Source: Streptomyces sp. NBC_00572
GTDB taxonomy: Bacteria; Actinomycetota; Actinomycetes; Streptomycetales; Streptomycetaceae
Assembly (NCBI RefSeq): GCF_026341815.1
Contig: NZ_JAPENX010000001.1
Span: forward strand, 1,922,001-1,986,000
Direction of reading: 5' to 3'
DNA: 64,000 bases
Part shown: in pieces, positions 16,989 to 26,874 of the stretch
Layout of the letters: each line of letters starts with the position of its first letter
Numbering within the stretch: the first letter of the stretch is position 1
The notes under the pieces: generated by a model
The model's database searches: none
Told to the model about the DNA's origin: nothing
The model's input: the letters and a program-made list of their open reading frames with translations, nothing else
Made by a program: the position numbers and the translations under genes

Positions 16989-18934
16989 GTGGTGGTGGGC
17001 CGGTAGCGCAGGACGAGGCCGTACCGGCTCTCCTCCACGACCTCGAACAGCGGGGATGCCTTGAGCGCCTTGCCTAGGGCGTCGAAGCCGCCCTCGGGGA
17101 GGTAGCCCTCGCCGATGACGGCCTCGCCCTGGGTGGGGGTGAGGATCACATAGGCCGGGCGGCCCGCGGGGATGCCGCCGGCGAGGTAGCCGGCCGGGTC
17201 CTTCAGCATGCGGAGGTTCTCGTCGACCTCCTGCTCGGTGAAGAACCAGCGCTCGTAGTGGTCGTAGCGGTAGTACGAGTCGGCGAAGGCGCCGGTCGCG
17301 GCGAGGATCAGCGCCCCCTCGGGCGCCCGGTCGAAGGCACGGCGGGTGAGCGCGGTCTCGCCGGGCGGCGCGTAGTGCATGCCCTCCTTGCCGTAGTACG
17401 AGGGCAGGAAGCCGGCGAGCATGGCGACGAGGGTGACGGGCAGGGCGACGGCGGCCGTGCGGCGGGCGATCGCGGCGGCGCGGCTCGCTGCCCCGGCGGC
17501 GGGGACGAGCGCGGCGGCGGCGAAGAAGGCGGCGCCGGGAAGTCCGAAGAGGTAGACCCTGAAGATCATCTCGCCGCCGTAGTCGTTGACGGCGAACATC
17601 GGGAGGGGCGCGGCCGCGGTGAGCAGCAGCGGCAGGGCGCTGCGGACCAGCCTGCGGCGGAGGAGCACGGCGGCGGCGGCGAGGCCGCCGAGGGCGAGCA
17701 CCATCAGGATGTTGGCGCTGCCGACGAGTTCGGGTCCCGGCCCGGTGGGGTCACCCGCGAAGCCGGGGCGGCTGTTGCCGAGCAGGTCGCCGGCCTTCTC
17801 CCGCAGGGTGCCGAGGGTCTCCAGGAACAGCTCCCGGCCCATGGTGAGGTTCCAGACCAGCATGATCACGCCGGTGGTGGCGAGGAGCCCGAGGTTGCGG
17901 TAGCGGCGGGTGAGGCAGAGGGCGAAGAGGCTCGCGCACAGCATCACGGGGGTGAGCTGGTGCGAGGCGTTGATGGTGGCGATGATCGGGACGAGGAAGA
18001 GGACCGCGATCGCGCGCTGCCGGGTGGTCGTGGGCGGCGGTACGGCCGCGGCGGCCGGGTCGAGCGCGGAGCGGTCGCGGAGCGCGCCCGCCGAGCCCGG
18101 CAGGACGAAGTGCCGGACGACGACGGCGAAGACGGTGAGATAGAGCAGGTAGGAGAAGCCCTGCGGGGAGAGGTAGTCCTGGCCCACCCAGTTCGCGAGC
18201 TGGAAGATCCACACACCGGTCCACACGAGGCGCCAGTCGTCGCTGAACGTGCGGTAGACGAGTATCAGGACGGGAACGGTCAGCAGACCGAGCGCCACCG
18301 GCGCCCAGTTGATGAACGAGGCGGCGGCGTCCACACCGAAGGCCCGGACCAGGGCCGCGTCCAGCGAGAAGAAGCCGGGCCACTGGTCGTAGGCGGACAT
18401 GCCGCCGGAGATCTCGCGCCCGGGGTGGACCGTGCCCTCGGTGAGGAGCCGGCTGATGATCGCGTCGTGCTTGGACGCCCAGGCGTAGCGGACCGTGTCG
18501 TAGAGGATCGCCGGCGGTGCCTTGAGGGCGACGAGCATCGCCGCGCAGTAGGTGGCCGGCCAGAGGGGCGCGGTGCCGGCGCGGCGCAGGGTGATGACGA
18601 AGCCGCCGGTCAGGACGGCGAGGGCGGCGTAGAAGCTGAGGGGGAAGCGGTCGAGGAGGCCGAACTCGTCCATGCTGCGGAAGTCGATGCCGGGCAGGGC
18701 CCAGAGCCAGAGGGCCCCGGCGACGACGAGGGGGACGAGGTTGAGGGCGTCGGGGGAACGGAGGGCGCCGACGAGACGGGCTCGGCCGTCCCCGCGGGCG
18801 GGGCGGGGCGCCTTGACCTCCCGCCCTCCTGCCCGTCGCTCCTCCGGCTGCCCGTCGTCCGCCTCCCGGTCGGTGGCGGTGGGCTGCGGTGGCACGCCGC
18901 TCCCGGTCACCGGTGTGGGCCCCTGACGCTGCAC
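16982..18934 (-). CDS. GT-C type membrane glycosyltransferase-like protein
   Basis: About 650 residues with some 11-13 transmembrane helices and a large first extracytoplasmic loop ('SMDEFGLLDRFP', 'GGMSAYDQWPGFFS'), the layout of GT-C polyprenyl-phosphate-sugar-dependent transferases. A soluble C-terminal segment follows ('YDHYERWFFTEQEVDENL'). GTG 18934 was chosen because GGGGGGAGAGG precedes it; the frame stays open to a TTG at 19006. It begins a minus-strand run with the small membrane protein and the GH26-like gene. It probably adds a sugar to the glycan exported by the flippase. Acceptor unknown. Confidence 0.75.
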   Translation of the reverse strand: MQRQGPTPVTGSGVPPQPTATDREADDGQPEERRAGGREVKAPRPARGDGRARLVGALRSPDALNLVPLVVAGALWLWALPGIDFRSMDEFGLLDRFPLSFYAALAVLTGGFVITLRRAGTAPLWPATYCAAMLVALKAPPAILYDTVRYAWASKHDAIISRLLTEGTVHPGREISGGMSAYDQWPGFFSLDAALVRAFGVDAAASFINWAPVALGLLTVPVLILVYRTFSDDWRLVWTGVWIFQLANWVGQDYLSPQGFSYLLYLTVFAVVVRHFVLPGSAGALRDRSALDPAAAAVPPPTTTRQRAIAVLFLVPIIATINASHQLTPVMLCASLFALCLTRRYRNLGLLATTGVIMLVWNLTMGRELFLETLGTLREKAGDLLGNSRPGFAGDPTGPGPELVGSANILMVLALGGLAAAAVLLRRRLVRSALPLLLTAAAPLPMFAVNDYGGEMIFRVYLFGLPGAAFFAAAALVPAAGAASRAAAIARRTAAVALPVTLVAMLAGFLPSYYGKEGMHYAPPGETALTRRAFDRAPEGALILAATGAFADSYYRYDHYERWFFTEQEVDENLRMLKDPAGYLAGGIPAGRPAYVILTPTQGEAVIGEGYLPEGGFDALGKALKASPLFEVVEESRYGLVLRYRPTTTG

Positions 18935-19051
18935 GGCCTCTCCCCCCACGAACTGTCCCTTTCGGCGAAGTACAGGAAGGTACTTCGGTTTTGTTCGGGC
19001 TTTCAACTCCCGGTCGGATCGCCGGAGTTGTCGATCTTGGGACGGACCTGG

Positions 19052-19861
19052 TCAGCCGGCGAACTCGGGCCCCTTGAGCCGGGCGCGGGCTCTGCGGTAC
19101 ATCCGCCAGCCGACCGTGGGCAGCGAGTCCGGGTACGGCGCCGCCTTCGCGCCGCGCCCCTCCATCCACTGCTCGATGTCGGCGACGGTGTGGCTGCGGC
19201 GCAGGATGAGCCGGGCGATGCGGTAGATCTCGTCGGTCCCGGAGCTGAGCGCGTGCCGGACCGCGACGGCCGAGGTGTACCCGGCGGCCGCAGCGGCCCG
19301 CCGTACGGCCGGACTGTTGTAGCCGTGCGGATAGGCGAGATGCCGCACCTCACGCCCGAGCACGTCCTCCAACACCGCTTTGGACACGCGCAGTTCGCGC
19401 CGCAGTGCGCCCGGCGCGAGGGTGTCGAGCTGGGGGTGGGTGGCGGTGTGCGCGCCGACCTCCATGCCGTACTGCTCCAGGAGCGGCGCCTGGGCGAGGG
19501 TCATCATCGGCGCGGGCGGCAGCAGGCAGGGGCGGCCGCGGGTGATGGCCCCGGTGGTGAGGTACGCGGTGGACGGCAGGTCACGGGCGGCGAGCGCCTC
19601 TGCGGTCGGCCCGACCAGATCGGCGAAGCCGTCGTCGAAGGTGAGGACGACGGGGCGGGGCGGCAGCGGGGCGCCGGTGGCGAAGTGCGCGGCGAGGGTG
19701 CCGAGGGTGACGGCGGTACGGCCGCTGGCCACGATCGCGTCGAGCTGGGAGGCGAACTCCTTGGGGGAGACGGTGAATTCGGCGATCCAGTCCGGGGGGT
19801 CGTCCATCACGGCGTGGTAGAGGAGGACGGGTATGCGGGTGCGGAGCGGGGCGCTGTTCAT
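19052..19861 (-). CDS. polysaccharide deacetylase (NodB/CE4 family)
   Basis: A 269-residue NodB-homology protein. It has motif 1 'VVLTFDDGFADL' (metal and catalytic Asp), motif 2 'HTATHPQLD' (metal His pair) and motif 3 'HLAYPHGYNS'. There is no signal peptide, so it acts in the cytoplasm or on a membrane-bound intermediate. Such enzymes remove N- or O-acetyl groups from GlcNAc-containing polymers. ATG 19861 overlaps the stop of the GT2 gene (ATGA), so the two are coupled. It is part of the surface-glycan cluster. Confidence 0.9.
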   Translation of the reverse strand: MNSAPLRTRIPVLLYHAVMDDPPDWIAEFTVSPKEFASQLDAIVASGRTAVTLGTLAAHFATGAPLPPRPVVLTFDDGFADLVGPTAEALAARDLPSTAYLTTGAITRGRPCLLPPAPMMTLAQAPLLEQYGMEVGAHTATHPQLDTLAPGALRRELRVSKAVLEDVLGREVRHLAYPHGYNSPAVRRAAAAAGYTSAVAVRHALSSGTDEIYRIARLILRRSHTVADIEQWMEGRGAKAAPYPDSLPTVGWRMYRRARARLKGPEFAG

Positions 19862-21147
19862 CGGGCGTCCGCCTTCCTCAGCCGGGCCTTCGCGTAGCCG
19901 ATCGGGCCGTAGAGCATGCCGCGGCGCTCCAGTCGGGAGAGGGAGGCGGGCCAGGGGTGGTGGTGGGTGCCGTGCTCGCCGGGGACTCCGCCGTCTCCCT
20001 CCCCGCGCTGGGCGGTCATGGTCCGGGCGTACGCGAGGCCGCGCGGCAGCCGGGCGAGGAGGGCGGGCAGCAGGCGGGGGCTGCGCACCAGGGTCGCGGT
20101 GAGGTACGCGGTGAGGCCGGCGCCGTAGCCGTACGCCTGGTTCCGCAGGTCCTGCCAGCTGTCGCGGTGGTGGTGCCAGACGAGGGCCTCGGCGGTGTAG
20201 CGGAGCCGGAAGCCGGCGGAGAGGACGGCCACGAAGGCGTACAGGTCGTCGCCGCCCCTGGCCGCGGTCCCGGTGCCGGTCGCCGGGTCGAAGCCGCCGG
20301 CCCGGCGGAGGGCGTCGGCACGGAAGGCCATGTTGGCGCCGGAGCCGAAGCTGCCGGCGGTGAACGGGAAGAGCGGTTCGTCGGCGGGCGGGTGCTCCGG
20401 GTCGTACAGCCGGGGCGCGAAGCCCTTGGCGAAGCCGCCGTGCGATTCGAGGAGGATCTGGGCGGGGGTGCCGAGGCGGGCGGGCAGGATGAGTCCGGTG
20501 ACGCAGCCGAGCCGGGGGTCGGTGGCGAAGGGCGCGGTGAGGGCGCTCAGCCAGCGCGGGTCGGCGATCACGTCGTCGTCGGTGAAGGCGACGACGGAGC
20601 CGTCGGCGGCGGCGAGACCGGTGTTGTGGGCGGTGGCGAGACCGGGGGTGTCCTCGCGGACGTACCGGACGCGGTCGGCGTACCCGCGGGTGACCAGCTC
20701 GTGGGTGTCGGTGGTGCGGGGCGCGTTGTCGACGACGACGAGCTCGAAGTCCGGGTGGTCCTGGACGAGGAGCGAGTCGAGGGCGCGGGCGAGCTGCTCG
20801 GGCCTCTCGCGGGTGGCGACGACGACGGAGGCACGGGGCGGGGTGAGCGGGCCGGGAGCGTCCCCCCGGGCGGCGGCGAGGCGTTCGGCGTCGGTCCCGG
20901 GCTTCGCCGCATCGGTGAGCCGCGGCCGGGCGAGGGCGGCGAGCACCTCGGCGGGGTCCTCGCCGTCGGCGACGGTGCCGACGACGGTGGCGGCGGGCCG
21001 GCCCCGGAGCCGTACCAGCGCGTAGACGTCACCGGGCACGACGGCCGGACCGCCCGGCGCGGGCCGGAAACCGAGGACGGGCCCGTCGGGAGCGCCGAGA
21101 TCGAGCTCGGCGACGGAGAGGGGCCGGGGGGCGGGGGGGCTGCTCAT
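19858..21147 (-). CDS. family 2 glycosyltransferase
   Basis: A 429-residue GT-A enzyme. A roughly 105-residue N-terminal extension precedes the nucleotide-sugar fold: 'SVVVATRERPEQLARALDSL', 'FELVVVDNAP', the metal motif 'VVAFTDDDVIADP' and an acceptor region with 'GSFGSGANMAFRADAL' and 'ARGGDDLYAFV'. The C-terminal 'VWHHHRDSW' fits the usual HxxR/W loop. It is soluble or peripheral. It lies between the FemAB-like acyltransferase gene and the deacetylase gene and overlaps the latter by 4 bp. Donor and acceptor are unknown. Confidence 0.9.
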   Translation of the reverse strand: MSSPPAPRPLSVAELDLGAPDGPVLGFRPAPGGPAVVPGDVYALVRLRGRPAATVVGTVADGEDPAEVLAALARPRLTDAAKPGTDAERLAAARGDAPGPLTPPRASVVVATRERPEQLARALDSLLVQDHPDFELVVVDNAPRTTDTHELVTRGYADRVRYVREDTPGLATAHNTGLAAADGSVVAFTDDDVIADPRWLSALTAPFATDPRLGCVTGLILPARLGTPAQILLESHGGFAKGFAPRLYDPEHPPADEPLFPFTAGSFGSGANMAFRADALRRAGGFDPATGTGTAARGGDDLYAFVAVLSAGFRLRYTAEALVWHHHRDSWQDLRNQAYGYGAGLTAYLTATLVRSPRLLPALLARLPRGLAYARTMTAQRGEGDGGVPGEHGTHHHPWPASLSRLERRGMLYGPIGYAKARLRKADAR

Positions 21148-21204
21148 CGAGGGTCTCCCCAGAGACGTACGAGGGCGGGTACGGAGGGCAGGGGGCGACG
21201 GGGG

Positions 21205-22296
21205 CTAACGGTGGCCCCGCAGACGGGCGAGACCGTTGAGGGCGGCGCGACCGCGGGCCGCGAGGGCCGGGCGGGTCCGGACGAAGCGGTGCACGCGCAG
21301 CGGGGGCTCCCGTCGCAGCCAGTGCAGGGCGCCCAGCGCCCCCGGGCGGACGACGGCACCCTCGTACACCGTCACCTCCCCCGTCTTCAGGGCGTCCTTG
21401 TACTCGGCGTCGCCGCGCCCCAGGTCCAGCATCCCGATCCCGGCGGCGGCCGCCGCCTCGGCCATCCGCAGATGGAGGACGAGGCCCGGCGAGTACTTCG
21501 CGAACTCGGGGTCGTACGCCGGGAACCAGCAGGACAGCACGGTCGCCGAACGCAGCCCGAAGTGCGCGGCGATCGGACGCTCCCCCACGTACAGCACGGA
21601 CAGCACGCCGGAGCAGCCGGGCGTGCGGAGTTCGTGGAGGCGGCGGACCAGGGTGTTGATCCACTCCTTGGCGAAGCGGTCCCCGCGGCCGGTCCTGCGG
21701 TACTGGGCGGACTTCCACTCCATGAGGGTGCGCAGGGCCGCGGGATCACGCTCGTCGAAGACGAAGCGCACCTCGCCGTCGACCTGGCGCCCGAGCTTGC
21801 GCTCCTTGGCGAGGGTGGTCCTGAGGAACTTGGGCGACTGGACGCGGAGCAGGGCCTCGTAGGCCGCGTACCCCTCGCCGACGTCGATCACGGGTGAGCC
21901 GAACGACTCGGTGGCGGCGCCCTCGAAGACCGGCTGCCCGGCCTCCAGGTTGTCGAACTCCCAGACGGCGAGACCGCAGGCACGCAGCAACGCCCGTGCC
22001 CCCGGGCGCAGTCCGGACCGCAGGACGGCACCCTGACTGTCGGAAACCCCGAAGCCGATGGCGCGGCCCCCGCCGAACATCCCCTTCTCGTGCGGGAAGA
22101 AGCCGACCGGCTCGTCACCCTCCCACCAGACGGCGACGCGCGACCGCGGGCGCACCTCGGCGACCGCGCGGGTGAACTCCGGTTCCATGAAGGGGTTCGC
22201 GGGCCCGCCCGCTTTGACGCGCAGCTCCCGCCACGCCTCGATCTCGCGCGCGCTCAGCTCCCCCGGCCTCACGACGCGCACACGGAAAGCGCCCAC
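21205..22296 (-). CDS. FemAB/BioF2-like GNAT acyltransferase
   Basis: A 363-residue protein of the PF13480-type (BioF2/FemAB-like) acyltransferases found in exopolysaccharide clusters. It has paired GNAT-like halves, 'SPKFLRTTLAKERKL' before the acceptor region, and 'VLSVLYVGERPIAAHFGLRS' followed by 'YSPGLVLHLRMAEAAAA' and 'MLDLGRGDAEYKDAL', which is the family's recognisable end. GTG 22296 follows GGGGGG; upstream codons in frame give an unrelated tail. It likely adds an acyl or aminoacyl group to the cluster's sugar. Confidence 0.8.
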   Translation of the reverse strand: MGAFRVRVVRPGELSAREIEAWRELRVKAGGPANPFMEPEFTRAVAEVRPRSRVAVWWEGDEPVGFFPHEKGMFGGGRAIGFGVSDSQGAVLRSGLRPGARALLRACGLAVWEFDNLEAGQPVFEGAATESFGSPVIDVGEGYAAYEALLRVQSPKFLRTTLAKERKLGRQVDGEVRFVFDERDPAALRTLMEWKSAQYRRTGRGDRFAKEWINTLVRRLHELRTPGCSGVLSVLYVGERPIAAHFGLRSATVLSCWFPAYDPEFAKYSPGLVLHLRMAEAAAAAGIGMLDLGRGDAEYKDALKTGEVTVYEGAVVRPGALGALHWLRREPPLRVHRFVRTRPALAARGRAALNGLARLRGHR

Positions 22297-22447
22297 CTTG
22301 CCGACCCCCCGGTCATTCCCCTGAGTGCTGCCTGGGAGGACGGTACCGGTCCGCTGTCGTCGGTGGCAGGGATACTGGGGCTTTCCGTGACCAACCCGTG
22401 AAGGAGTGGACACGGCAGGGAACGACGATGATCAAGGGGCCGGTGGG

Positions 22448-23119
22448 GTGGACGAGTTGGAGATCGTCGGACGGGGCAGAACGGCGGACGTGTACGTGCT
22501 GCCCGGGGACGGGACGCGGGTCCTGCGGAGGTACCGGGACGGCAGCGACGCGACCCGGGAGGCGGACCTCATGGCGCGGCTCGCGCTCCAGGGATATCCC
22601 GTCCCGGCGGTGCTGCGCGCGGAAGGCCCGGACCTGGTGATGGAGCGCCTCTCGGGGCCGTCGCTCCTGGACGCCCTGCTCGACGGCACGTACGCACCGG
22701 AACCGGCGGGTGCGCTGATCGCGGAGCTGCTCGCCACCCTGCACGCGCTGCCGGGGACACCGCCGACACACCTGGACCTCCACCCGGGGAACGTGATCCT
22801 GACGACCGACCGCGGCCCCGTGGTCATCGACTGGCAGACGGCGGAGGAGGGCCGGCCACCGGGCCTGGACCACGCGATGTCAGCGCTGCTCCTGGCGGAG
22901 GTGGCGGTCTCCCCGGCCCCGTACGCCGAAGGCGCCCGAGCGGCCCTGACCGCACTCCTGTCGGCCACCACGATCCCGGTCCCACCCCACATCGAGCCGG
23001 CACGAGCCCGCCGGGCCCAGGACCCGAACCTGACGGAGGGCGAGGTCGCGGCACTGGGCAAGGCGGCGGGCCTGGTGGCGGAGCTGGCGGGGGAGCTGGC
23101 GGGGGCCCGGCGCTCCTGA
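22448..23119 (+). CDS. APH-family phosphotransferase-like protein
   Basis: A 223-residue small kinase-like fold of the aminoglycoside phosphotransferase superfamily. It has a Gly loop 'GRGRTADVYVL', 'LVMERLSGPSLLDALL', the Brenner loop 'THLDLHPGNVIL' (catalytic D and metal N) and 'VVIDWQTAEEG' (metal D). GTG 22448 has AAGGGG eight bases upstream; GTG 22406 is possible, but its AAGGAG is too close. It is divergent from the acyltransferase gene. The substrate may be a sugar or small metabolite; resistance is not implied. Confidence 0.78.
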   Translation: MDELEIVGRGRTADVYVLPGDGTRVLRRYRDGSDATREADLMARLALQGYPVPAVLRAEGPDLVMERLSGPSLLDALLDGTYAPEPAGALIAELLATLHALPGTPPTHLDLHPGNVILTTDRGPVVIDWQTAEEGRPPGLDHAMSALLLAEVAVSPAPYAEGARAALTALLSATTIPVPPHIEPARARRAQDPNLTEGEVAALGKAAGLVAELAGELAGARRS

Positions 23120-23266
23120 GCGGCCTGGGACGACCCCGGGCCACCAGCCGATCTGAACGTCCCCGAGAACCTCGCCGCCGATCGATGTGGGCGGCGAGGT
23201 TGCGCGCGGGACAGGTCGCCGGGCTTGGCGACGTGAACGAAGACGGTGTGGTGCGGTGTCCACGTG

Positions 23267-23362
23267 CGGACGATCCTGGAGCCGTGGGTACCGGCGGAGG
23301 AACTGGACGAGTTCAACGCGCACATCGCGGGCGAGATCGAGGTGGTCCACGAGTTCCGGTGA
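23267..23362 (+). pseudogene. possible C-terminal gene remnant
   Basis: In this 328-bp gap (23120-23447) one short frame reads RTILEPWVPAEELDEFNAHI and then AGEIEVVHEFR before a stop. It has sensible amphipathic composition and GC-rich third positions. The frame closes at a stop at 23234-23236, so no start is available. It looks like the tail of a decayed or frameshifted gene. Function unknown. Confidence 0.3.
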
Positions 23363-23447
23363 CCCGCCGACGTGGACGCCCGCGACCCGGACGGTCGCGT
23401 GATCAACGTCCTGAGCCATCGGTCCTAGCGCTCGAACCGGGGGTCCT

Positions 23448-24191
23448 TCAGGCGTGTCGCTTCACGTCCGTGCAGTACACCGCCGGATGGACGCCGTACG
23501 GGTCGAAGGTCGTGCGGGTTCCGTCGTAGGTGCCGTCGAGGCACAGCTCGCCGCCTCGGAGGTCGAGGGTGAACTCGATCTTTCCGTTGGACTCCGTGGG
23601 GCCGTGGAGGCGGTAGTCGAGGTTGTAGCCGATCTCGCCGAGGGCCTTCTCGACGTGGGTCGCGGTCGGGTCACCCGTCCCGTCCAGGGCCTTCGCGATA
23701 CGGCGGCCGTGGCGAAGTGCCGCACACTTCTCGACGTCGCCCAACTCGACCTCCTGACGGACGCGTTCGAAGTTCCAGGAGGTATCGGCGGGCGGGGGCG
23801 CGTCCTCCAGGGGGACGGGCACTCCCGAGTCGGCGGGGCGGGGCGGCGGACCCTGGGTTTCGACCTGCCCCGGCCGCTCCGGTTCCGGGCTCGGGGGTGC
23901 GACGGGGAAGCCCTCGGAGCCCTCCTCGCACGGCGCGGCGACCTCGATCACGAGGCTCATGAACGCGACCGCGGCCTCCTGCTCCTCGGCGGTGAGGCCG
24001 GGGTCGTCCATGGGGTCGGGTCTCGCCTCCGTGGGCGTGGCGGTCGGCTTCGCGACCATGGCCGCTCCCGCCGTCGCCTCGCCCCCCGCCCTCTCCGTAC
24101 CGCAGGCCGTGAGGGCCAGGGCGCACAGCGCCGCCGCGAGCGTGCCGCCGACTCGCTTGGTCTTCAGGGTGGTCGAGCGCTTTGAAGTCAT
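23448..24191 (-). CDS. putative lipoprotein
   Basis: A 247-residue protein with a lipoprotein signal peptide (lipobox L-T-A-C near residue 30). A Pro/Glu-rich spacer (about 95-135) is followed by a C-terminal domain of about 110 residues containing 'VEKCAALRHGRRIAKAL', 'IGYNLDYRLHGPTESNGKIE' and 'GGELCLDGTYDGTRTTFDP'. Four cysteines in the mature part could form disulfides. I do not recognise the family. ATG 24191. It lies 69 bp downstream of hutI but has no obvious metabolic link. Confidence 0.7.
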   Translation of the reverse strand: MTSKRSTTLKTKRVGGTLAAALCALALTACGTERAGGEATAGAAMVAKPTATPTEARPDPMDDPGLTAEEQEAAVAFMSLVIEVAAPCEEGSEGFPVAPPSPEPERPGQVETQGPPPRPADSGVPVPLEDAPPPADTSWNFERVRQEVELGDVEKCAALRHGRRIAKALDGTGDPTATHVEKALGEIGYNLDYRLHGPTESNGKIEFTLDLRGGELCLDGTYDGTRTTFDPYGVHPAVYCTDVKRHA

Positions 24192-24260
24192 GCCCGCAGT
24201 CTGTGCGCGGCGGGCCGGGCCGCGCCTGAGTACGGCTACTCAACCGCCGCGCCCGCCTGC

Positions 24261-25433
24261 TCAGACCACGCGTGCGCCCGCCCGCCAGACCTCCGTCACC
24301 AGCGGGACCCCCGGGCGGTACGCCAGGTGGACGTGGGACGGGGCGTCCAGGACCGTGAGGTCCGCGCGGGCGCCCACCGTCAGCCGGCCGATGTCCGTGC
24401 GGCGCAGGGCCGCCGCGCCGCCCGCCGTGGCCGACCAGACCGCCTCGTCGGGGGTCATGCCCATGTCCCGTACCGCGAGCGCGATGCAGAAGGGGACGGA
24501 GGAGGTGAAGGACGAGCCCGGGTTGCAGTCCGTGGACAGGGCCACCGTCACGCCCGCGTCCAGGAGTCGGCGGGCGTTCGGCCACTCCGCCCGGGTGGAG
24601 AACTCGGCGCCCGGAAGGAGGGTCGCGACCGTCGAGCCGTTCGCGAGCGCGTCCACGTCGGCGTCCGTCAGGTGGGTGCAGTGGTCGGCGCTCGCCGCGT
24701 CCAGTTCCACCGCCAGCTGGACGCCGGGGCCGTACGTGAGCTGGTTGGCGTGCACCCGGGGGTGGAGGCCCTTCGCCTTGCCGGCGGTGAGGATCGCGCG
24801 GGCCTGGTCGCCGTCGAAGGCGCCCTTCTCGCAGAAGACGTCGACCCAACGGGCGTACGGGGCGCAGGCGTCGAGCATCTCGCCCGTCACCAGGTCCACG
24901 TACGCGGCCGGGTCGTCGGCGTAGTCCGGGGACACGATGTGCGCGCCGAGGTACGTGACCTCGTCGGTGTGCTCGGCCGCGATGCGGAGGGCGCGGGCCT
25001 CGTCCTCGACCGTGAGGCCGTAGCCGGACTTGGTCTCGAAGGTCGTCGTGCCCTGGCGGAGGGCTTCGCCGAGGTAGCGGGCGACGTTCGCCGAGAGTTC
25101 CGCGTCGCTCGCCGCTCGCGTCGCCGCGACCGTCGTGCGGATGCCGCCCGCCTTGTACGGCTGGCCGGACATGCGGGCGTTGAACTCGGCGGTGCGGTCG
25201 CCGGCGAAGACGAGGTGGGAGTGGGAGTCGACGAAGCCGGGGACGACGGTGCGGCCTTCGGCGTCGAACGAGCGGTCCGCGGCCGGTGCGCCGGCCGCCG
25301 GGCCCACCCATGCGACCTGGTCGCCGTCCAGGATCAGTGCCGCGTCCTTGATCAGGCCCAGGGGGGAGCCGTCCCCGAGGGTCGGGTCGTTCGTCACGAG
25401 GGTGGAGATGTTCGTGATGAGCGTCGTGGTCAT
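24261..25433 (-). CDS. hutI: imidazolonepropionase
   Basis: A 390-residue metal-dependent amidohydrolase that opens the ring of imidazolone-5-propionate to give formimino-L-glutamate, the third step of histidine breakdown. Motifs are '[19 protein letters not shown]' (metal HxH), '[13 protein letters not shown]', 'HPRVHANQL', 'SADHCTHL' and '[12 protein letters not shown]' (metal Asp). Length matches HutI. ATG 25433; the frame upstream is not conserved. It is the last gene of the hut block, 100 bp after hutF. Confidence 0.96.
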   Translation of the reverse strand: MTTTLITNISTLVTNDPTLGDGSPLGLIKDAALILDGDQVAWVGPAAGAPAADRSFDAEGRTVVPGFVDSHSHLVFAGDRTAEFNARMSGQPYKAGGIRTTVAATRAASDAELSANVARYLGEALRQGTTTFETKSGYGLTVEDEARALRIAAEHTDEVTYLGAHIVSPDYADDPAAYVDLVTGEMLDACAPYARWVDVFCEKGAFDGDQARAILTAGKAKGLHPRVHANQLTYGPGVQLAVELDAASADHCTHLTDADVDALANGSTVATLLPGAEFSTRAEWPNARRLLDAGVTVALSTDCNPGSSFTSSVPFCIALAVRDMGMTPDEAVWSATAGGAAALRRTDIGRLTVGARADLTVLDAPSHVHLAYRPGVPLVTEVWRAGARVV

Positions 25434-25533
25434 GGGTGCTCTCCGGTGGGGCGAGGTTCGGGTGCGGGCCGGTGGGCCGGTTGTGCCCACGCGTTCCGCC
25501 CCGGCGGAACGCATGCCCACAACCGGCCGGCGT

Positions 25534-26874
25534 TCAGCTTCTGAGCGCGGCGATCGAGTCCGCGAGGGCCTGGGTGACGTCCGGCACGGAGCCGTGGACC
25601 CCGTCCCGCACGACGTGACGTCCGCCCACGACCGTGTGCCGGACGTCCGCCGCCGACGCGGCGAAGACCGCCGTCTCGGCTGCCAGACGCGGTACCGGTC
25701 CCGCTGTCCTGACCGAGTCCAGCGCGATCGTCGTGAAGTCGGCCAGGGCGCCCGGCTCCAGGTTGCCCGCGTCCGTCCAGCCGAGGGCCGCGTGGCCGTC
25801 GGCGGTGGCCGCGCGGAGCAGGGCCGCCGCCGTCCAGTGGCCTCGGGTGCGGGTGCGCAGGCGCTCGTTCAGCTCCATGGCCCGCGCCTCCTCCAGGAGG
25901 TCGATCACCGCGTGGCTGTCGCTGCCCAGGGACAGCGGGGAGCCGGCGCGCTGGAGGGCGACGGCCGGGCCGATGCCGTCGGCCAGGTCCCGTTCCGTGG
26001 TGGGGCACATGCAGGTGCCGGTGGACGTCGAGCCGATCAGGGCGATGTCGGCGTCCGTCATGTGGGTGTTGTGGACGCCCGTCGTCCGTGCGCCGAGCAC
26101 CCCGTGGTCGGCGAGGAGCTGCGTGGGGGTGCGGCCGTGGGCGGCGAGGCAGGCGTCGTTCTCGGCGGTCTGCTCGGAGAGGTGGACGTGGAGGGGGGCC
26201 TGTCGGTCCTGGGCCCAGCGGGCCACCGTCGACAGCTGGTCGGCCGGGACCGCGCGGACGGAGTGGATCGCCGCCCCGATCCGGACGCCCTCCCTCTCCT
26301 TGAGCCCGCTCACCCGCTCGGCCCAGGCTTCCGCCGTGCCGTCGGAGAAGCGGAGCTGGTGCTGGTCGGGGGCGGCGCCGAAGCCCGCGGAGAGGTACGC
26401 CGTGTCAAGGAGGGTGATGCGGATGCCCGCCTCCCCCGCCGCGGCGATCAGGGCCTCGCCCATGGCGTTGGGGTCGGCGTACGGGGTGCCGCCGGGCGCG
26501 TGGTGGAGGTAGTGGAACTCGCCGACGGCCGTGATACCCGCGAGCGCCATCTCCGCATACACGGCGCGCGCGAGGGCGAAGTAGCTGTCGGGGGTGAGGC
26601 GTTGGGCGACGTTGTACATGACCTCGCGCCAGGTCCAGAACGTGCCGGAGCCGACCTGGACGGTGCCGCGCAGGGCGCGGTGGAAGGCGTGCGAGTGGGC
26701 GTTGGCGAGACCCGGGATCGTCAGGCCCCGCAGCGCCACCGCGCCGGGGGGCGGGGCGTCGATCCCCGTCCGTACGGCCGCGATCCGGCCCGCGGAGTCC
26801 ACGTCCAGGGCCACGCCCGGCTCGACGTTGGTGTCGAGCCAGGCGTGTTCCAGCCAGTACGTCGTCAGCGGCAC
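25534..26874 (-). CDS. hutF: formimidoylglutamate deiminase
   Basis: A 446-residue amidohydrolase that deiminates N-formimino-L-glutamate to N-formyl-L-glutamate plus ammonia. Motifs are '[18 protein letters not shown]' (metal HxH), the HutF-typical '[12 protein letters not shown]', '[13 protein letters not shown]', '[12 protein letters not shown]', '[11 protein letters not shown]' and '[15 protein letters not shown]'. GTG 26874 follows GGAGGAGCTGGC and overlaps the end of the M20 gene by 10 bp. The presence of HutF shows that this organism uses the formylglutamate branch, not the direct formimidase HutG1 branch. Confidence 0.95.
   Translation of the reverse strand: MPLTTYWLEHAWLDTNVEPGVALDVDSAGRIAAVRTGIDAPPPGAVALRGLTIPGLANAHSHAFHRALRGTVQVGSGTFWTWREVMYNVAQRLTPDSYFALARAVYAEMALAGITAVGEFHYLHHAPGGTPYADPNAMGEALIAAAGEAGIRITLLDTAYLSAGFGAAPDQHQLRFSDGTAEAWAERVSGLKEREGVRIGAAIHSVRAVPADQLSTVARWAQDRQAPLHVHLSEQTAENDACLAAHGRTPTQLLADHGVLGARTTGVHNTHMTDADIALIGSTSTGTCMCPTTERDLADGIGPAVALQRAGSPLSLGSDSHAVIDLLEEARAMELNERLRTRTRGHWTAAALLRAATADGHAALGWTDAGNLEPGALADFTTIALDSVRTAGPVPRLAAETAVFAASAADVRHTVVGGRHVVRDGVHGSVPDVTQALADSIAALRS

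Noticed and set aside
22448..23119. Antibiotic resistance gene
   Set aside because: The APH-like fold is clear, but the protein is short and sits with glycan genes, so resistance cannot be inferred.
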